From Propionibacteriaceae bacterium (GTDB taxonomy: Bacteria > Actinomycetota > Actinomycetes > Propionibacteriales > Propionibacteriaceae), in the NCBI GenBank assembly GCA_009780915.1, contig WQZD01000004.1, forward strand, positions 78,738-142,737: a DNA stretch of 64,000 bases, written 5' to 3'. Each line of letters begins with the position of its first letter. Within the stretch, counting starts at the first letter, position 1. Below are positions 9,124 through 18,717 of this stretch, piece after piece. Made by a program: the position numbers and the translations under genes. A model generated the notes under the pieces. That model saw only the letters and a program-made list of their open reading frames with translations, made no database searches and had not been told where the DNA came from.

Positions 9124-9576
9124 ATGCACTGCCCATACTGCAAACACCCCGATTCTCGGGTCACGGACTCCCGTGTCGCCGAGGACGGTGGCAGCATTCG
9201 CAGACGTCGCCAGTGCCCTCAATGCGAGCGGCGCTTCACGACGCTCGAGCAGACGCAATTGGCCGTCGTGAAACGCTCGGGCGTCGTCGAACCGTTCGTC
9301 CGGGACAAGGTGATCGAAGGGGTGCGCAAAGCCTGCAAGGGTCGCCCGGTCTTCGACGACGATCTGGCGAAACTCGGTCAACAAGTCGAGGACGCGATTC
9401 GCTCCCTGGGCCTGGCCGAGGTGCCCACCGAAGAGATCGGCCTGGCCATTCTGGAGCCCCTGCGCAATCTCGACGAAGTGGTCTACCTGCGTTTCGCCTC
9501 GGTGTACGAGAATTACACCTGCGTGGACGATTTCGAGGCTGCGATCGACCATCTGCGCCACGGACGAGCCGTCTGA
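9124..9576 (+). CDS. nrdR: NrdR, transcriptional repressor of ribonucleotide reductase genes
   Basis: 150-residue zinc-ribbon and ATP-cone repressor. CPYC at residues 3-6 and CPQC near 31-34 form the zinc ribbon, followed by RRFTT. The ATP-cone covers [11 protein letters not shown] onward, where NTP/dATP state controls DNA binding. Full family length. A GTCAAGGAGTCCG stretch precedes the ATG. It lies 44 bp upstream of nrdJ, presumably cotranscribed, and its own binding sites sit just upstream. Confidence 0.97.
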   Translation: MHCPYCKHPDSRVTDSRVAEDGGSIRRRRQCPQCERRFTTLEQTQLAVVKRSGVVEPFVRDKVIEGVRKACKGRPVFDDDLAKLGQQVEDAIRSLGLAEVPTEEIGLAILEPLRNLDEVVYLRFASVYENYTCVDDFEAAIDHLRHGRAV

Positions 9577-9620
9577 GCCGCGCAACACATACAAGTTTCC
9601 ATCAATAGAAAGGTAATGCC

Positions 9621-12425
9621 ATGTCAGTGTCTCCCGTCGCCGGTGAGCGTGGTTTGCGGATCGCCAGGGTGTTCTCGAGCGACTCGGTCCATCCCTATGA
9701 CGAAGTGACCTGGAGTCGACGTGATATCGTCCAGACCAACTGGAAGACCGGTGAGACCGTCTTCGAGCAGGTCGGCGTGGAGTTCCCGGATTTCTGGTCC
9801 GCCAACGCCTCCACCATCGTGACGACCAAGTACTTCCGCGGCGCCGTGGGCGCCCCTGACCGCGAAACCAGCCTGAGGACGCTCATCGACCGCGTCGTGG
9901 GCGTCTATCGTCGCAGCGGGTGGGAGCATGGCTATTTCGAGACCGAAGAGGACGCGGCGATCTTCGCCGATGAGCTGACGTGGATGCTCCTCCACCAGAT
10001 GTTCAGCTTCAACTCCCCGGTCTGGTTCAACGTGGGGACCACGTCCCCCCAGCAGGTCTCGGCGTGCTTCATCTTGAGCGTGGGCGACTCGATCGACTCG
10101 ATTCTGACCTGGTACCGCGAAGAAGGGTTCATCTTCAAGGGCGGCTCCGGGGCGGGGGTCAACCTCTCCCGCATCCGCTCCAGCAAAGAACTGCTGTCGT
10201 CCGGGGGCACCGCCTCGGGCCCGGTGAGCTTCATGCGCGGCGCCGACGCCTCGGCGGGGACCATCAAGTCCGGCGGGGCCACGCGTCGGGCCGCCAAGAT
10301 GGTCATCCTCGACATCGACCATCCCGACATCGAAGAGTTCGTCGAGACGAAAGCGAAGGAAGAGGAGAAGATCCGGGCCCTGCGCGACGCCGGGTTCGAC
10401 ATGGACCTGGGTGGGGCCGACATCACCTCGGTCCAGTACCAGAACGCGAACAACTCTGTGCGTGTGTCCGACGTCTTCATGCGCTCGGTCGAGATGGACT
10501 CCCCGTTCAATCTGACCGCCCGCAAGGACGGTCGTCCCTTGGTCTCGGTGTCGGCGCGCGAGCTGTTCACCAAGGTCGCCACAGCGGCCTGGAAGTGCGC
10601 GGACCCCGGCATCCAGTACAACGACACCATCAACGCCTGGCACACGATCCCCAACTCGGGGCCGATCACCGCGTCCAACCCGTGCAGCGAGTACATGAGC
10701 ATCGACAACTCGTCCTGCAACCTGGCGTCTCTCAACCTGATGAAGTTCCTCACGGACGACGACACCTTCGACATCGAGCGGTTCGAGGCGGCTGTCGAGC
10801 TCATCATCACGGCCATGGACATTTCCATCTGTTTCGCCGACTTTCCGACCGAATCCATCGCGGAGAACACGCGCAAGTTCCGCCAGTTGGGGATCGGGTA
10901 CGCCAACCTCGGCGCGCTTCTGATGGCCCTGGGCCTGGCGTACGACTCGGACGAGGGTCGCGCCCTGGCCGCCGCCATCACCTCTCTGATGACGGGCACC
11001 GCCTATCGCCGCAGCGCCGAACTCGCCGGCGTGGTCGGCGTCTACGACGGGTACGACCTCAACGCCGGTCCTCATCAGCAGGTCATGCTCAAGCATCGTC
11101 ACGCCAACGCCGTCCAGCCGGTCCCGGCCCAGGGACTGGCGGCTGGGGTCAAGCAGGCGGCGGCCGTCCAGTGGGACGAGGTGGTCGCCCTTGGCGCCCA
11201 CCAGGGCTTCCGCAACTCCCAGGCCTCCGTCCTCGCCCCCACCGGGACCATCGGCTTCATGATGGACTGCGACACCACCGGCGTCGAGCCGGACTTCGCC
11301 CTCGTGAAGTTCAAGAAGCTGGTGGACGGCTCCAGCATGCAGATCGTGAACTCCACGGTGACACGGGCCCTGAGGATCCTGGGCTACTCGCCCGACGCGT
11401 CCCAGGCCATCGTGGCCCACATCCAGGAGCGCGGCCACGCCGTGGACGCCCCCGGGTTGAAGCCGGAGCACTACCCCGTGTTCGACTGCGCCGTGGGCGT
11501 GCGCTCGATCGAGCCGATGGGCCACCTGCGCATGATGGCTGCCGTCCAGCCCTTCATCTCCGGCGCCATCTCCAAGACGGTGAACCTGCCCGAGTCGGCC
11601 ACCGTCGAGGACATCGCCGAGGTGTACATGCAGGGCTGGAAGCTCGGCTTGAAGGCCGTGGCCATCTACCGGGACAACTGCAAGGTCGGTCAGCCCCTGT
11701 CCAGGGCCAAGTCTGAGGAGCCCAAGACCGAGGAGAAAGTCCGTGTCGAGTACCGGGCCCGTCGTCGGCGTCTCCCCAAGTCGCGCTCGGGTCGCACGAC
11801 GAGCTTCTCCGTCGGGGGCGCCGAGGGCTACATGACCTCGGGCGCCTACGACGACGGCCGCTTGGGCGAAGTCTTCCTCAAGCTCGGCAAGCAAGGTTCG
11901 ACCCTGTCCGGGGTCATGGACGCCTTCTCCATCGCCGTGTCCATCGGGCTGCAGTACGGCGTGCCCCTGGAGACCTTCGTCCAGAAGTTCACGAACCTGA
12001 AGTTCGAGCCGGCTGGCATGACCGACGACTCCGACATCCGCATCGCCCAGTCCATCACGGACTACATCTTCCGGCGTCTGGCTCTGGACTACCTCGACTT
12101 CGACATGCGGTCCGAACTGGGCATCTTCACCGCCGCCGAGCGGGCGCGCTATGTGGAGACCGGGTCGTACCTCTCCGAGGAGGAGGAAGCTCAGTTGCCG
12201 GAGTCGGACAGATTGCGCAACGACGACGCCGACAACCTGCATATCGACGAGGCCGGTCCCCGGCAGCCCGCGCTGATCGAGGCCCCCCGCACCACGGCGG
12301 AGCTGATGGAGTCGTTGGGCCAGTCGGTGGACGCGCCGTTGTGCCTCACCTGCGGGACGAAGATGCGCCCGTCGGGGTCGTGCTACGTGTGCGAAGGCTG
12401 CGGCGCGACATCCGGGTGCAGCTGA
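9621..12425 (+). CDS. nrdJ: NrdJ, B12-dependent (class II) ribonucleotide reductase
   Basis: Converts ribonucleotides to deoxyribonucleotides using adenosylcobalamin, independent of oxygen. 934 residues. Visible family signatures: FSFNSPVWFNVG, KGGSGAGVNLSRIRSS, the NPCSE active-site loop (Cys about residue 354), SCNLASLNL, LAPTGTIG and a C-terminal zinc segment CLTCG...CEGCG for re-reduction of the active site. Start ATG 9621 has AGAAAGG upstream. The class II enzyme beside nrdR suggests cobalamin dependence of the host. No class I genes are seen here. Confidence 0.97.
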   Translation: MSVSPVAGERGLRIARVFSSDSVHPYDEVTWSRRDIVQTNWKTGETVFEQVGVEFPDFWSANASTIVTTKYFRGAVGAPDRETSLRTLIDRVVGVYRRSGWEHGYFETEEDAAIFADELTWMLLHQMFSFNSPVWFNVGTTSPQQVSACFILSVGDSIDSILTWYREEGFIFKGGSGAGVNLSRIRSSKELLSSGGTASGPVSFMRGADASAGTIKSGGATRRAAKMVILDIDHPDIEEFVETKAKEEEKIRALRDAGFDMDLGGADITSVQYQNANNSVRVSDVFMRSVEMDSPFNLTARKDGRPLVSVSARELFTKVATAAWKCADPGIQYNDTINAWHTIPNSGPITASNPCSEYMSIDNSSCNLASLNLMKFLTDDDTFDIERFEAAVELIITAMDISICFADFPTESIAENTRKFRQLGIGYANLGALLMALGLAYDSDEGRALAAAITSLMTGTAYRRSAELAGVVGVYDGYDLNAGPHQQVMLKHRHANAVQPVPAQGLAAGVKQAAAVQWDEVVALGAHQGFRNSQASVLAPTGTIGFMMDCDTTGVEPDFALVKFKKLVDGSSMQIVNSTVTRALRILGYSPDASQAIVAHIQERGHAVDAPGLKPEHYPVFDCAVGVRSIEPMGHLRMMAAVQPFISGAISKTVNLPESATVEDIAEVYMQGWKLGLKAVAIYRDNCKVGQPLSRAKSEEPKTEEKVRVEYRARRRRLPKSRSGRTTSFSVGGAEGYMTSGAYDDGRLGEVFLKLGKQGSTLSGVMDAFSIAVSIGLQYGVPLETFVQKFTNLKFEPAGMTDDSDIRIAQSITDYIFRRLALDYLDFDMRSELGIFTAAERARYVETGSYLSEEEEAQLPESDRLRNDDADNLHIDEAGPRQPALIEAPRTTAELMESLGQSVDAPLCLTCGTKMRPSGSCYVCEGCGATSGCS

Positions 12426-12502
12426 CCCGTCGGGGCGCGACACGCCGACTCGGTTGATGAGACAAGGTGGTGCGAAGGTAGCCGTCGTGACAAGATGAGA
12501 GC

Positions 12503-13000
12503 ATGCGCATGGGCGACTTCGAATCCAGGTTCCGAGACGACCACCGCCTCACCCCGATCCAGGAGATCACGAAATTCTTTCGCTTCCTGGTCTTCGAGTT
12601 GAGTGCGGGGGTCGTCCAGGTACTGGTGTTCACCCTGCTGAGCGAAGGTTTCCACGTCGGTTACCGCTTCAGCTACCTGCCCGCCTTGATCGCCTCTGTC
12701 CTCTGGAGCTTCACCGCCAACAGGAAGTTCACCTTCAAGTCGGTGAGCAACATCCCGGTGGCGATGATGAAAGTGGCTCTGTACTACGTGATCTTCACAC
12801 CGGCGTCCACGTGGTGGGGAGGCCAGCTCAACGCCACCAGTTGGGGGATCGGCGCCTCGACTCAGAGGTACATCATCCTCATCTCGACGATGGTCGTGAA
12901 CTTCGTCACCGAGTTCATGGTCTATCGCTTCTGGGTCTACCGCCGCTCGATCAACAGTTCCCGTTCCGGGCTGAAGGAGCAGGTCAGGTACGGCGGGTGA
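12503..13000 (+). CDS. GtrA-like polytopic membrane protein
   Basis: 165 residues with four hydrophobic segments: FLVFELSAGVVQVLVFTLL, YLPALIASVLWSFTANR, KVALYYVIFTPAS and ISTMVVNFVTEFMVYRFWVYR. The FTANRKFTF motif and closing FWVYR are typical of the GtrA family (PF04138), small proteins linked to moving lipid-linked sugars. ATG 12503 or 12509 may be used. It stands alone between nrdJ and a sugar kinase gene, so the glycan it serves cannot be inferred. Confidence 0.8.
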   Translation: MRMGDFESRFRDDHRLTPIQEITKFFRFLVFELSAGVVQVLVFTLLSEGFHVGYRFSYLPALIASVLWSFTANRKFTFKSVSNIPVAMMKVALYYVIFTPASTWWGGQLNATSWGIGASTQRYIILISTMVVNFVTEFMVYRFWVYRRSINSSRSGLKEQVRYGG

Positions 13001-13097
13001 CCTCGGCGTGATGGGGACGTGAGTGTCGGTCAACAGGCGGCAACCAGGTTTGACACACCCCCACGAGCCGAGACAATAGGACTCACGACGCCAGCCC

Positions 13098-13148
13098 GGA
13101 GTCGACACCGGCCAGGAGTCGACGCCGGCCAGGAGTCGACGCCTGGCC
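13098..13148. repeat. Three tandem 17-bp repeats upstream of the sugar kinase gene
   Basis: GGAGTCGACACCGGCCA, GGAGTCGACGCCGGCCA and GGAGTCGACGCCTGGCC follow each other without gap, ending 5 bp before the kinase ribosome site (GAAGGAGG, 13154-13161). They contain GTCGAC palindromes and lie in the probable leader or promoter, so they could be regulator sites or replication slippage. Confidence 0.75.
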
Positions 13149-13164
13149 CATGAGAAGGAGGATC

Positions 13165-14238
13165 ATGCACATTCGTGACACGGCTCGATGGTCAATGGTC
13201 GTGCCGACCTCCATGGGTGTCAGGCTCACTCCTGACACGTCCCAACCCGTCCATGTCGCGGATCGGTTCACCATGCAGGTGACCTCCGCCGAGACGAACG
13301 TGGCCTCGATCTCGTCCAGCCTAGGACTTCCGACCCTGGTGTTGACGGCCTTCGTCGCCGGGTCGCCGATCTCGGCGCGGATCAAGGCGGACCTGCGAGC
13401 GCGCGGGATGTCGTGCCTCGGCCCCGACCTGGAGCAGGGCGGGCCATGGGGCAGGCGGCACCAGATGAACATCGCCGACACCGGGTACGGGTCGCGCGCT
13501 CCGAGGGTCTGGAACGACAGGGCCGGTGAGGTCGGACTCGACCTGAGAGCCGAGGACTTCGACCTCGACGAGATCTTCCGTGACCAAGGCGTGGCGATCC
13601 TGCACATGTCGGGCCTGGTGGCGGCCCTCAGCCCCTCCACGAGCCAGTTCTGCCTGGATCTGGCGCACGCCGCCAAGGCGAACGGCGCCCTGGTGTCCAT
13701 GGACATGAACTATCGGGCGTCCTTCTGGAAGGGGCGCGAGACGCAGTTGAGAGACTCCTTCACCCAGATCGCGTCCCTGAGCGACATCCTCGTCGGCAAT
13801 GAGGAGGACTTCCAGTTGTGCTTGGGCGTCGAGGGGCCCCAAGCCGGTGGGGAGGGGTTGGACGCCCAGATCGAGTCCTTCCAGACCATGATCGCCACGA
13901 TACGAGCCTCGTACCCCCAGGCCCAGTTCGTGGCCACGACCCTGCGCGAGGTGATCTCGGCCAACCAGCACCTGTGGGGGATGGTCGTGTACGGGGACGG
14001 CGAGTTCCATGTCGCGCCCCCGCGTCCCATCGGCGTCCTGGACCGCATCGGCGGCGGGGACGCGGCGGTGGGCGGGATGCTCTACGCCATCCTGCGAGGG
14101 TGGACGGCACGCGAAGCCATGGAATTCGGATGGGCGACCGGCGCCCTGGCGGCCGCCTCGACGACGGACCACGTCATCGTGGCCGACGAGGATCAGGTCT
14201 GGGCTGTCTGGGAGGGCAACGCCCGTGTGCAGCGGTGA
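13165..14238 (+). CDS. PfkB-family carbohydrate kinase (KdgK-like)
   Basis: ATP-dependent sugar kinase of the ribokinase/PfkB fold. The C-terminal signature DRIGGGDAAVGG is the anion-hole and catalytic-base motif (family consensus D-R-x-G-A-G-D-x-F, here with Ala-Val after the Asp). Internal MDMNYRASFWKG and ILVGNEEDF resemble 2-keto-3-deoxygluconate kinases. 357 residues from ATG 13165, chosen because GAAGGAGG sits 3 bp upstream. The substrate is inferred only from those short motifs. No other sugar-acid genes flank it. Confidence 0.82.
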   Translation: MHIRDTARWSMVVPTSMGVRLTPDTSQPVHVADRFTMQVTSAETNVASISSSLGLPTLVLTAFVAGSPISARIKADLRARGMSCLGPDLEQGGPWGRRHQMNIADTGYGSRAPRVWNDRAGEVGLDLRAEDFDLDEIFRDQGVAILHMSGLVAALSPSTSQFCLDLAHAAKANGALVSMDMNYRASFWKGRETQLRDSFTQIASLSDILVGNEEDFQLCLGVEGPQAGGEGLDAQIESFQTMIATIRASYPQAQFVATTLREVISANQHLWGMVVYGDGEFHVAPPRPIGVLDRIGGGDAAVGGMLYAILRGWTAREAMEFGWATGALAAASTTDHVIVADEDQVWAVWEGNARVQR

Positions 14239-14306
14239 GGCGGGTGTGGAGGGCGGCGTCGGTCGGCGTCGTTCTCTGGGCGGCGATCGTGCTAGCGTGA
14301 GATTCG

Positions 14307-15188
14307 ATGACTATCACCGACGACTTTGATTTCGATCATTCCGTGGAACAGGCGTGGAAGAGATTCACCCTGCGATTGGCCGATGTCCTGTCCATGATGG
14401 ATGAGACCGAACCGCTGACACTGCGTCCCTCGGACGCCCGGACGAGTTGCTACCTCAGTTTCGACCAAGAGGCCAAGGACCACCTGACGGTCCTCGTGCC
14501 CCGTCGGCAAGGCGGGAAGTCGTTGACGCCTCAGCAGTGCTCGACCCTGGCCGGTCTCGGGTGGGTACGGGTCGAGGCCGGGTACGCCCTCACCGACGAT
14601 CAGAACGACTCGGGCGAGGTGGCTCAGGCCGCCGTCGACGTGTTGCGCCAGGTGTTCCACGTCACGCACCCGGTCTTCTTGGACTCCAACGTCCTGGACG
14701 ACATCCTCCAGGAGCCCCACGTGGCGGAGGGCGGCGGCGCGGTGTACGACGAGGAGAACCTGGCGTACGGCCCCCTGGACGAGGTGCAACTCGCCGCCGC
14801 GGTGGCGCAGGAGATGTCCGTCGTGCTCGGCGAGGCGCCCATGCGCGATCAGGACGGGGATTTCGCCGTACGAGCCGGGTCGAGCATGATCTTCGTCCGG
14901 CTGCCCTCGGACGGCAAAGAGATCCGCCTGTTCTCGGTTCTCGTCCACGACATCACGGGACGGTCCCGGGCGGCCGAGGTGCTCAACGACATCAACACCC
15001 ACACGCGCTGGGTGAGGTTCTCTCTCGTCCAGGACAGGATCATCGCCACGATGTCCGTCCTGGCGTCGCCGTTCGTACCCGCGCACCTCAGGCAGGCGAT
15101 CGTGGAGATGACGAACGTGGCCGACGGGGTCGACGATTTGCTCGCGGCCAGCTTCCAGGGCAAGACAACCTTCCCTGAGGAGGTATAA
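14307..15188 (+). CDS. YbjN-domain / T3SS-chaperone-like protein
   Basis: 293 residues, acidic, no membrane segments or signal peptide. The second half (RLFSVLVHDI, AAEVLNDINTHTRWVRFS, ATMSVLASPFVPAHLRQAI) matches the YbjN/CesT-like fold widespread in Actinobacteria. The N-terminal half appears to be a second, more diverged copy (SFDQEAKDHLTVLVPRRQ). Function is unknown; a peptide-binding chaperone role has been suggested for the fold. It precedes the universal stress protein gene by about 50 bp and may be cotranscribed. Confidence 0.65.
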   Translation: MTITDDFDFDHSVEQAWKRFTLRLADVLSMMDETEPLTLRPSDARTSCYLSFDQEAKDHLTVLVPRRQGGKSLTPQQCSTLAGLGWVRVEAGYALTDDQNDSGEVAQAAVDVLRQVFHVTHPVFLDSNVLDDILQEPHVAEGGGAVYDEENLAYGPLDEVQLAAAVAQEMSVVLGEAPMRDQDGDFAVRAGSSMIFVRLPSDGKEIRLFSVLVHDITGRSRAAEVLNDINTHTRWVRFSLVQDRIIATMSVLASPFVPAHLRQAIVEMTNVADGVDDLLAASFQGKTTFPEEV

Positions 15189-15241
15189 GGTGTGGTACAG
15201 CCGATGACAGGCTGAATCGACACACGGAGAGGAGTTCCCCG

Positions 15242-16108
15242 ATGACGGGAGACAGGCCAAGAATACTCGTTGGAATCGACGGCTCAGAGGACGGGATCCG
15301 CGCGGCGCGCTTTGGCATCGGTCGGGCGCAATCCCTGGATGCGGACCTGTGGTTCGTCAACGCGGTCGACGACGGAGTGGTCACGGGCGGCTGGGGCGTC
15401 ATCTACGACCCCACGGTGCTCAAGGAGGCGGGGGAGGCCGCCGTCAAGCAGGCGAGCGACCTCGCTGTCGCCAAGGGGATACCCGCCGATCGGATCCGGA
15501 CGGACGTGGCCATCGGCAACCCCCCCAGCGTCTTGGGCGAGTTCAGCAAAGAGGCGGAGATCCTCGTCGTGGGCCGACGCGCCAGCACGGGTCTGGAGAG
15601 GATGTTCGTCGGGTCGACCTCCACGTCCTTGGTGTCGGCCGCCCACTGCCCCCTCGTGGTGATCTCCGCCGCGTCCACCCCGGAGGTGACCGGGGCCTTC
15701 CGCACCATCACCGTGGCGATGGGCGGCTCTGGCGACACCGCTCTGCGGTGGGCCTGCCAGGAAGCCCGGCGGCGGGAGTCGAGGGTGGACGTCGTCCACG
15801 TGGTCCCGTACCCGCCCAGCGGCATCGCCTCCTTCTTGTCGTCCTCGACCACCCAAGAGAAGGATTGGGAGCAGCGGGTGCTGACGGGCTTGGAGAAGAC
15901 GATCGCCCCGGTGCGCGATCAGTTCTCGGACGTGGAGGTGCGGGTGCGCTCCAAGCGCGGCGTGCTCGCGGACGAGCTCATCCAGGAGTCCTCGCAGGTG
16001 GATCTGCTGGTCTTGGGCGTGAAGTCACGCCCGTCCATGATCGTGGGCGGACCCGTGCGCGCGGTCCTCGCCCATTCCTCCTGCCCGGTGGCGCTCATCG
16101 GACGCTGA
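15242..16108 (+). CDS. Tandem-domain universal stress protein
   Basis: 288 residues made of two UspA domains (about 1-140 and 150-288). Each ends in a nucleotide-binding loop: VVGRRASTGLERMFVGSTS then SAAHCPLVVI in the first, VLGVKSRPS...GGPVRAVLAHSSCPVALIGR in the second. The first loop keeps the ATP-binding G-2x-G-9x-G(S/T) pattern; the second is weaker. Start ATG 15242 has GAGAGGAG upstream. Usually induced by stress or hypoxia in Actinobacteria; no such operator is visible here. Confidence 0.9.
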   Translation: MTGDRPRILVGIDGSEDGIRAARFGIGRAQSLDADLWFVNAVDDGVVTGGWGVIYDPTVLKEAGEAAVKQASDLAVAKGIPADRIRTDVAIGNPPSVLGEFSKEAEILVVGRRASTGLERMFVGSTSTSLVSAAHCPLVVISAASTPEVTGAFRTITVAMGGSGDTALRWACQEARRRESRVDVVHVVPYPPSGIASFLSSSTTQEKDWEQRVLTGLEKTIAPVRDQFSDVEVRVRSKRGVLADELIQESSQVDLLVLGVKSRPSMIVGGPVRAVLAHSSCPVALIGR

Positions 16109-16137
16109 GTCCGACGAGCGCGTCGGCGTCCACCGGC

Positions 16138-17070
16138 TCAGGCCGCCAAGGACACCGAATGCAGCTTGGCCAGGGCGTTGCGTTCGATCTGGCGCACACG
16201 CTCCGCGGAGATGCCCCAGTGCTCGCCGATCTCGGCCAGCCTGTTGGGACGCCCGTCCATCAGGCCGTACCGACGGCGCACGATGTCGGCTGAGCGGTCG
16301 TCGAGCTCCTTGAGCATGTCGTTCAGGGCCTGCGAGTCATAGGTCGGGTCGAGGGCGTCCATGGGCCCCGACTTGTCGTTCAGCGCGATCAGGTCGCCCA
16401 AGGTGACGGCCTCGCCCTCCACCAGGGGGGCGTCCAGGGACGCGTACGAGCGGGAGTAGTTGGTCAACTCGATGACGTCGGCTTCGTTGACGCCCAGTTC
16501 CGCGGCGATCTGCTTGGGCGCCGGCTCGTGCCCCAGGTCCGCGGTCAGTCGCCGCGTCGTCGAGACGATCCGGGAGATCTGCTCCGCCACATGGATGGGG
16601 ATCTTCACGATGTGGCCCTGGGAGGCGATCCCGCGGAAGATCGTCTGGCGGATCCACCAGGTGGCGTACGTGGAGAATTTGAATCCCTTTGTATAGTCGA
16701 ACTTCTCCACGGCTCTGATCAGGCCGACGTTCCCCTCCTGGATGATGTCCAGGAAGGACAGCGTCTCCCGGGAATATTTCCGGGCGATGGAGACCACCAG
16801 ACGCAAGTTGGCGCCGATGAACTTCTGCTTGGCCAACTCGCCTGTGAGGACGAGTTCGCGCAGCTCGTCGTCCGTCGCGTCCTCGGGTCGAGGCTCGTCG
16901 GGGTGCGTGAGGAGATAGTCGGCGTACAAGCCGGTCTCCATGGCGGCAGCCAGCTCGACTTCCTCGTCAGCACCGAGGAGTTGATGGTAGGAGATACTAT
17001 CGAGGTACAGTCCGACGGCGTCCTTCTGGCTCATCCCGGTGGTGCGGGATGGTCCGGCCTGGGGGATCAT
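16138..17070 (-). CDS. RNA polymerase sigma factor, sigma-70 family group 2 (SigB-like)
   Basis: About 310 residues with regions 1.2 (DAVGLYLDSISYHQLL), 2 ([56 protein letters not shown]), 3 and 4 (RRRYGLMDGRPNRLAEIGEHWGISAERVRQIERNALAKL). It lacks the long N-terminal extension of the neighbouring primary sigma factor. Start ATG 17070 chosen for GAAAGGAC upstream; the frame stays open to 17127. Divergent from rpoD across a 264-bp regulatory region. Known: non-essential group 2 factors such as SigB sit next to sigA in many Actinobacteria. Confidence 0.9.
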   Translation of the reverse strand: MIPQAGPSRTTGMSQKDAVGLYLDSISYHQLLGADEEVELAAAMETGLYADYLLTHPDEPRPEDATDDELRELVLTGELAKQKFIGANLRLVVSIARKYSRETLSFLDIIQEGNVGLIRAVEKFDYTKGFKFSTYATWWIRQTIFRGIASQGHIVKIPIHVAEQISRIVSTTRRLTADLGHEPAPKQIAAELGVNEADVIELTNYSRSYASLDAPLVEGEAVTLGDLIALNDKSGPMDALDPTYDSQALNDMLKELDDRSADIVRRRYGLMDGRPNRLAEIGEHWGISAERVRQIERNALAKLHSVSLAA

Positions 17071-17177
17071 GCGGGTCCTTTCATCCAAGTTCGACATAAC
17101 TGATAACGCCATCGGATGGGATTTCATTCCTGGAATTTACGGAATTCCTGGTGGTGTCTGGAATGAGGGCACACGCG

Positions 17178-17193
17178 CTCACACGCGTGTGAG
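17178..17193. promoter_or_regulatory. Perfect 16-bp palindrome between the two sigma genes
   Basis: CTCACACGCGTGTGAG is a perfect palindrome in the divergent intergenic region, about 108 bp upstream of the group 2 sigma start and 142 bp upstream of rpoD. A second imperfect palindrome GGAATTTACGGAATTCC lies near 17132-17150. Either could be an operator; no regulator is assigned. Confidence 0.45.
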
Positions 17194-17268
17194 ACGATCC
17201 TCCGAAGCGTCACATGCATGTCTAAGACTTGCATGCCAAGGTACCCTCATGCATAATTGAGTGCGGAC

Positions 17269-17296
17269 TTGACACGAGCGGGTTTTTTTTTACCCT
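17269..17296 (+). promoter_or_regulatory. Putative sigma-70 promoter for rpoD
   Basis: TTGACA at 17269-17274 and TACCCT at 17291-17296, with 16 bp between them including a T9 run. The -35 is a perfect consensus; the -10 is a fair TANNNT. It lies 38 bp upstream of the rpoD start. Confidence 0.55.
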
Positions 17297-17334
17297 CGTT
17301 CAAGTTGGCTGCGGATTCAAGCGAAGGATGATTG

Positions 17335-18711
17335 ATGATAGCAAGTAAGGGTGCGTCGGCCAGTGTCAAGCCAGATCGGCCGAAGAAGTCGGGTACTCCC
17401 TCTCAGAAGAGATCAGCAGCGAACCCCGCCGGCTCCACCTCGCGGAAGGCTAGCAAGACCTCCGATCGCGATGGGATCGACATCGAGGCGACGACAGTCG
17501 ACTCGGACTTCGAACAGGACGCCACTGACGAGATGGCGGAGGGTTTCAGCGAACCTTCCGTGGAGGACGCGATCCTCGCAGCCGTGGACGGCGCCGCTGA
17601 GTTCGATCTGAGCGAGGACGGCGATTCCGTCGAACTGCGTTTCGGCGCCAAGAAGCGCAGCCTGGACGATGTGGACGACACCGAGTTCCAACCCAAGAAA
17701 GAAGCCCAGCTTGAGGCGGAGCTGACCGAAGACGAGGGATTCTCCTTGTCGGACGCCGATGAGACGGACGAGCCCGAGCAGCAGGTCATGGCGGCTGGCG
17801 CGACGGCCGATCCGGTGAAGGACTACCTGAAGCAGATCGGCAAAGTGGCGCTGTTGAACGCCGAGCAAGAAGTCTCCCTGGCGAAGAGGATCGAGGCGGG
17901 GCTGTTCTCCGAGGAGAAACTGAACGATCCCGCCATCACCATCACCGACGCCGATCGTGAAGATCTCGAGTGGATCGCCGAAGACGGCCGACGTGCCAAG
18001 AACCACCTCCTGGAGGCCAACCTGCGTCTGGTCGTCTCCTTGGCCAAGCGCTACACCGGGCGCGGCATGCTCTTCCTCGATCTGATCCAAGAGGGCAACC
18101 TCGGCCTGATCAGGGCGGTGGAGAAGTTCGACTACACCAAGGGGTACAAGTTCTCCACCTATGCGACATGGTGGATCAAGCAGGCGATCACGAGGGCCAT
18201 GGCCGACCAGGCCCGTACGATCCGCATCCCGGTCCACATGGTCGAGGTCATCAACAAGCTGGCCCGCGTCCAGCGCCAGATGCTCCAAGACCTCGGACGC
18301 GAGCCGAGCCCCGAAGAACTGGCCCACGAACTGGACATGACGCCCGAGAAGGTGGTCGAGGTCCAGAAGTACGGTCGCGAACCGATCTCCTTGCACACCC
18401 CTCTGGGCGAGGACGGCGACTCCGAGTTCGGCGACCTCATCGAGGACTCCGAGGCCGTGGTGCCCGCCGACGCGGTGAACTTCTCCCTGCTGCAGGAGCA
18501 ACTGCACGATGTGCTCGACACCTTGTCGGAGCGTGAGGCCGGGGTCGTCTCCATGCGATTCGGACTCACCGACGGACAGCCCAAGACTCTCGACGAGATC
18601 GGGCGGGTCTACGGCGTCACGCGCGAGCGCATCCGTCAGATCGAGTCCAAGACGATGTCCAAGCTGAGGCATCCGTCGCGCTCGCAGGTGCTGCGCGACT
18701 ATCTGGACTAG
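17335..18711 (+). CDS. rpoD: Primary RNA polymerase sigma factor RpoD/SigA
   Basis: 458 residues: a long, acidic, poorly conserved N-terminal third (about 1-150), then region 1.2 ([16 protein letters not shown]), region 2 ([68 protein letters not shown]), region 3 and region 4 ([44 protein letters not shown]). The closing LRDYLD is the housekeeping-sigma hallmark. Start ATG 17335 with GAAGGA upstream; a TTG three bases earlier is also in frame. Confidence 0.96.
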   Translation: MIASKGASASVKPDRPKKSGTPSQKRSAANPAGSTSRKASKTSDRDGIDIEATTVDSDFEQDATDEMAEGFSEPSVEDAILAAVDGAAEFDLSEDGDSVELRFGAKKRSLDDVDDTEFQPKKEAQLEAELTEDEGFSLSDADETDEPEQQVMAAGATADPVKDYLKQIGKVALLNAEQEVSLAKRIEAGLFSEEKLNDPAITITDADREDLEWIAEDGRRAKNHLLEANLRLVVSLAKRYTGRGMLFLDLIQEGNLGLIRAVEKFDYTKGYKFSTYATWWIKQAITRAMADQARTIRIPVHMVEVINKLARVQRQMLQDLGREPSPEELAHELDMTPEKVVEVQKYGREPISLHTPLGEDGDSEFGDLIEDSEAVVPADAVNFSLLQEQLHDVLDTLSEREAGVVSMRFGLTDGQPKTLDEIGRVYGVTRERIRQIESKTMSKLRHPSRSQVLRDYLD

Positions 18712-18717
18712 CCGCCG

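Noticed and set aside
9624..12443. 939-aa minus-strand ORF
   Set aside because: Exact antisense of nrdJ, low-complexity His/Val/Gly-rich shadow.
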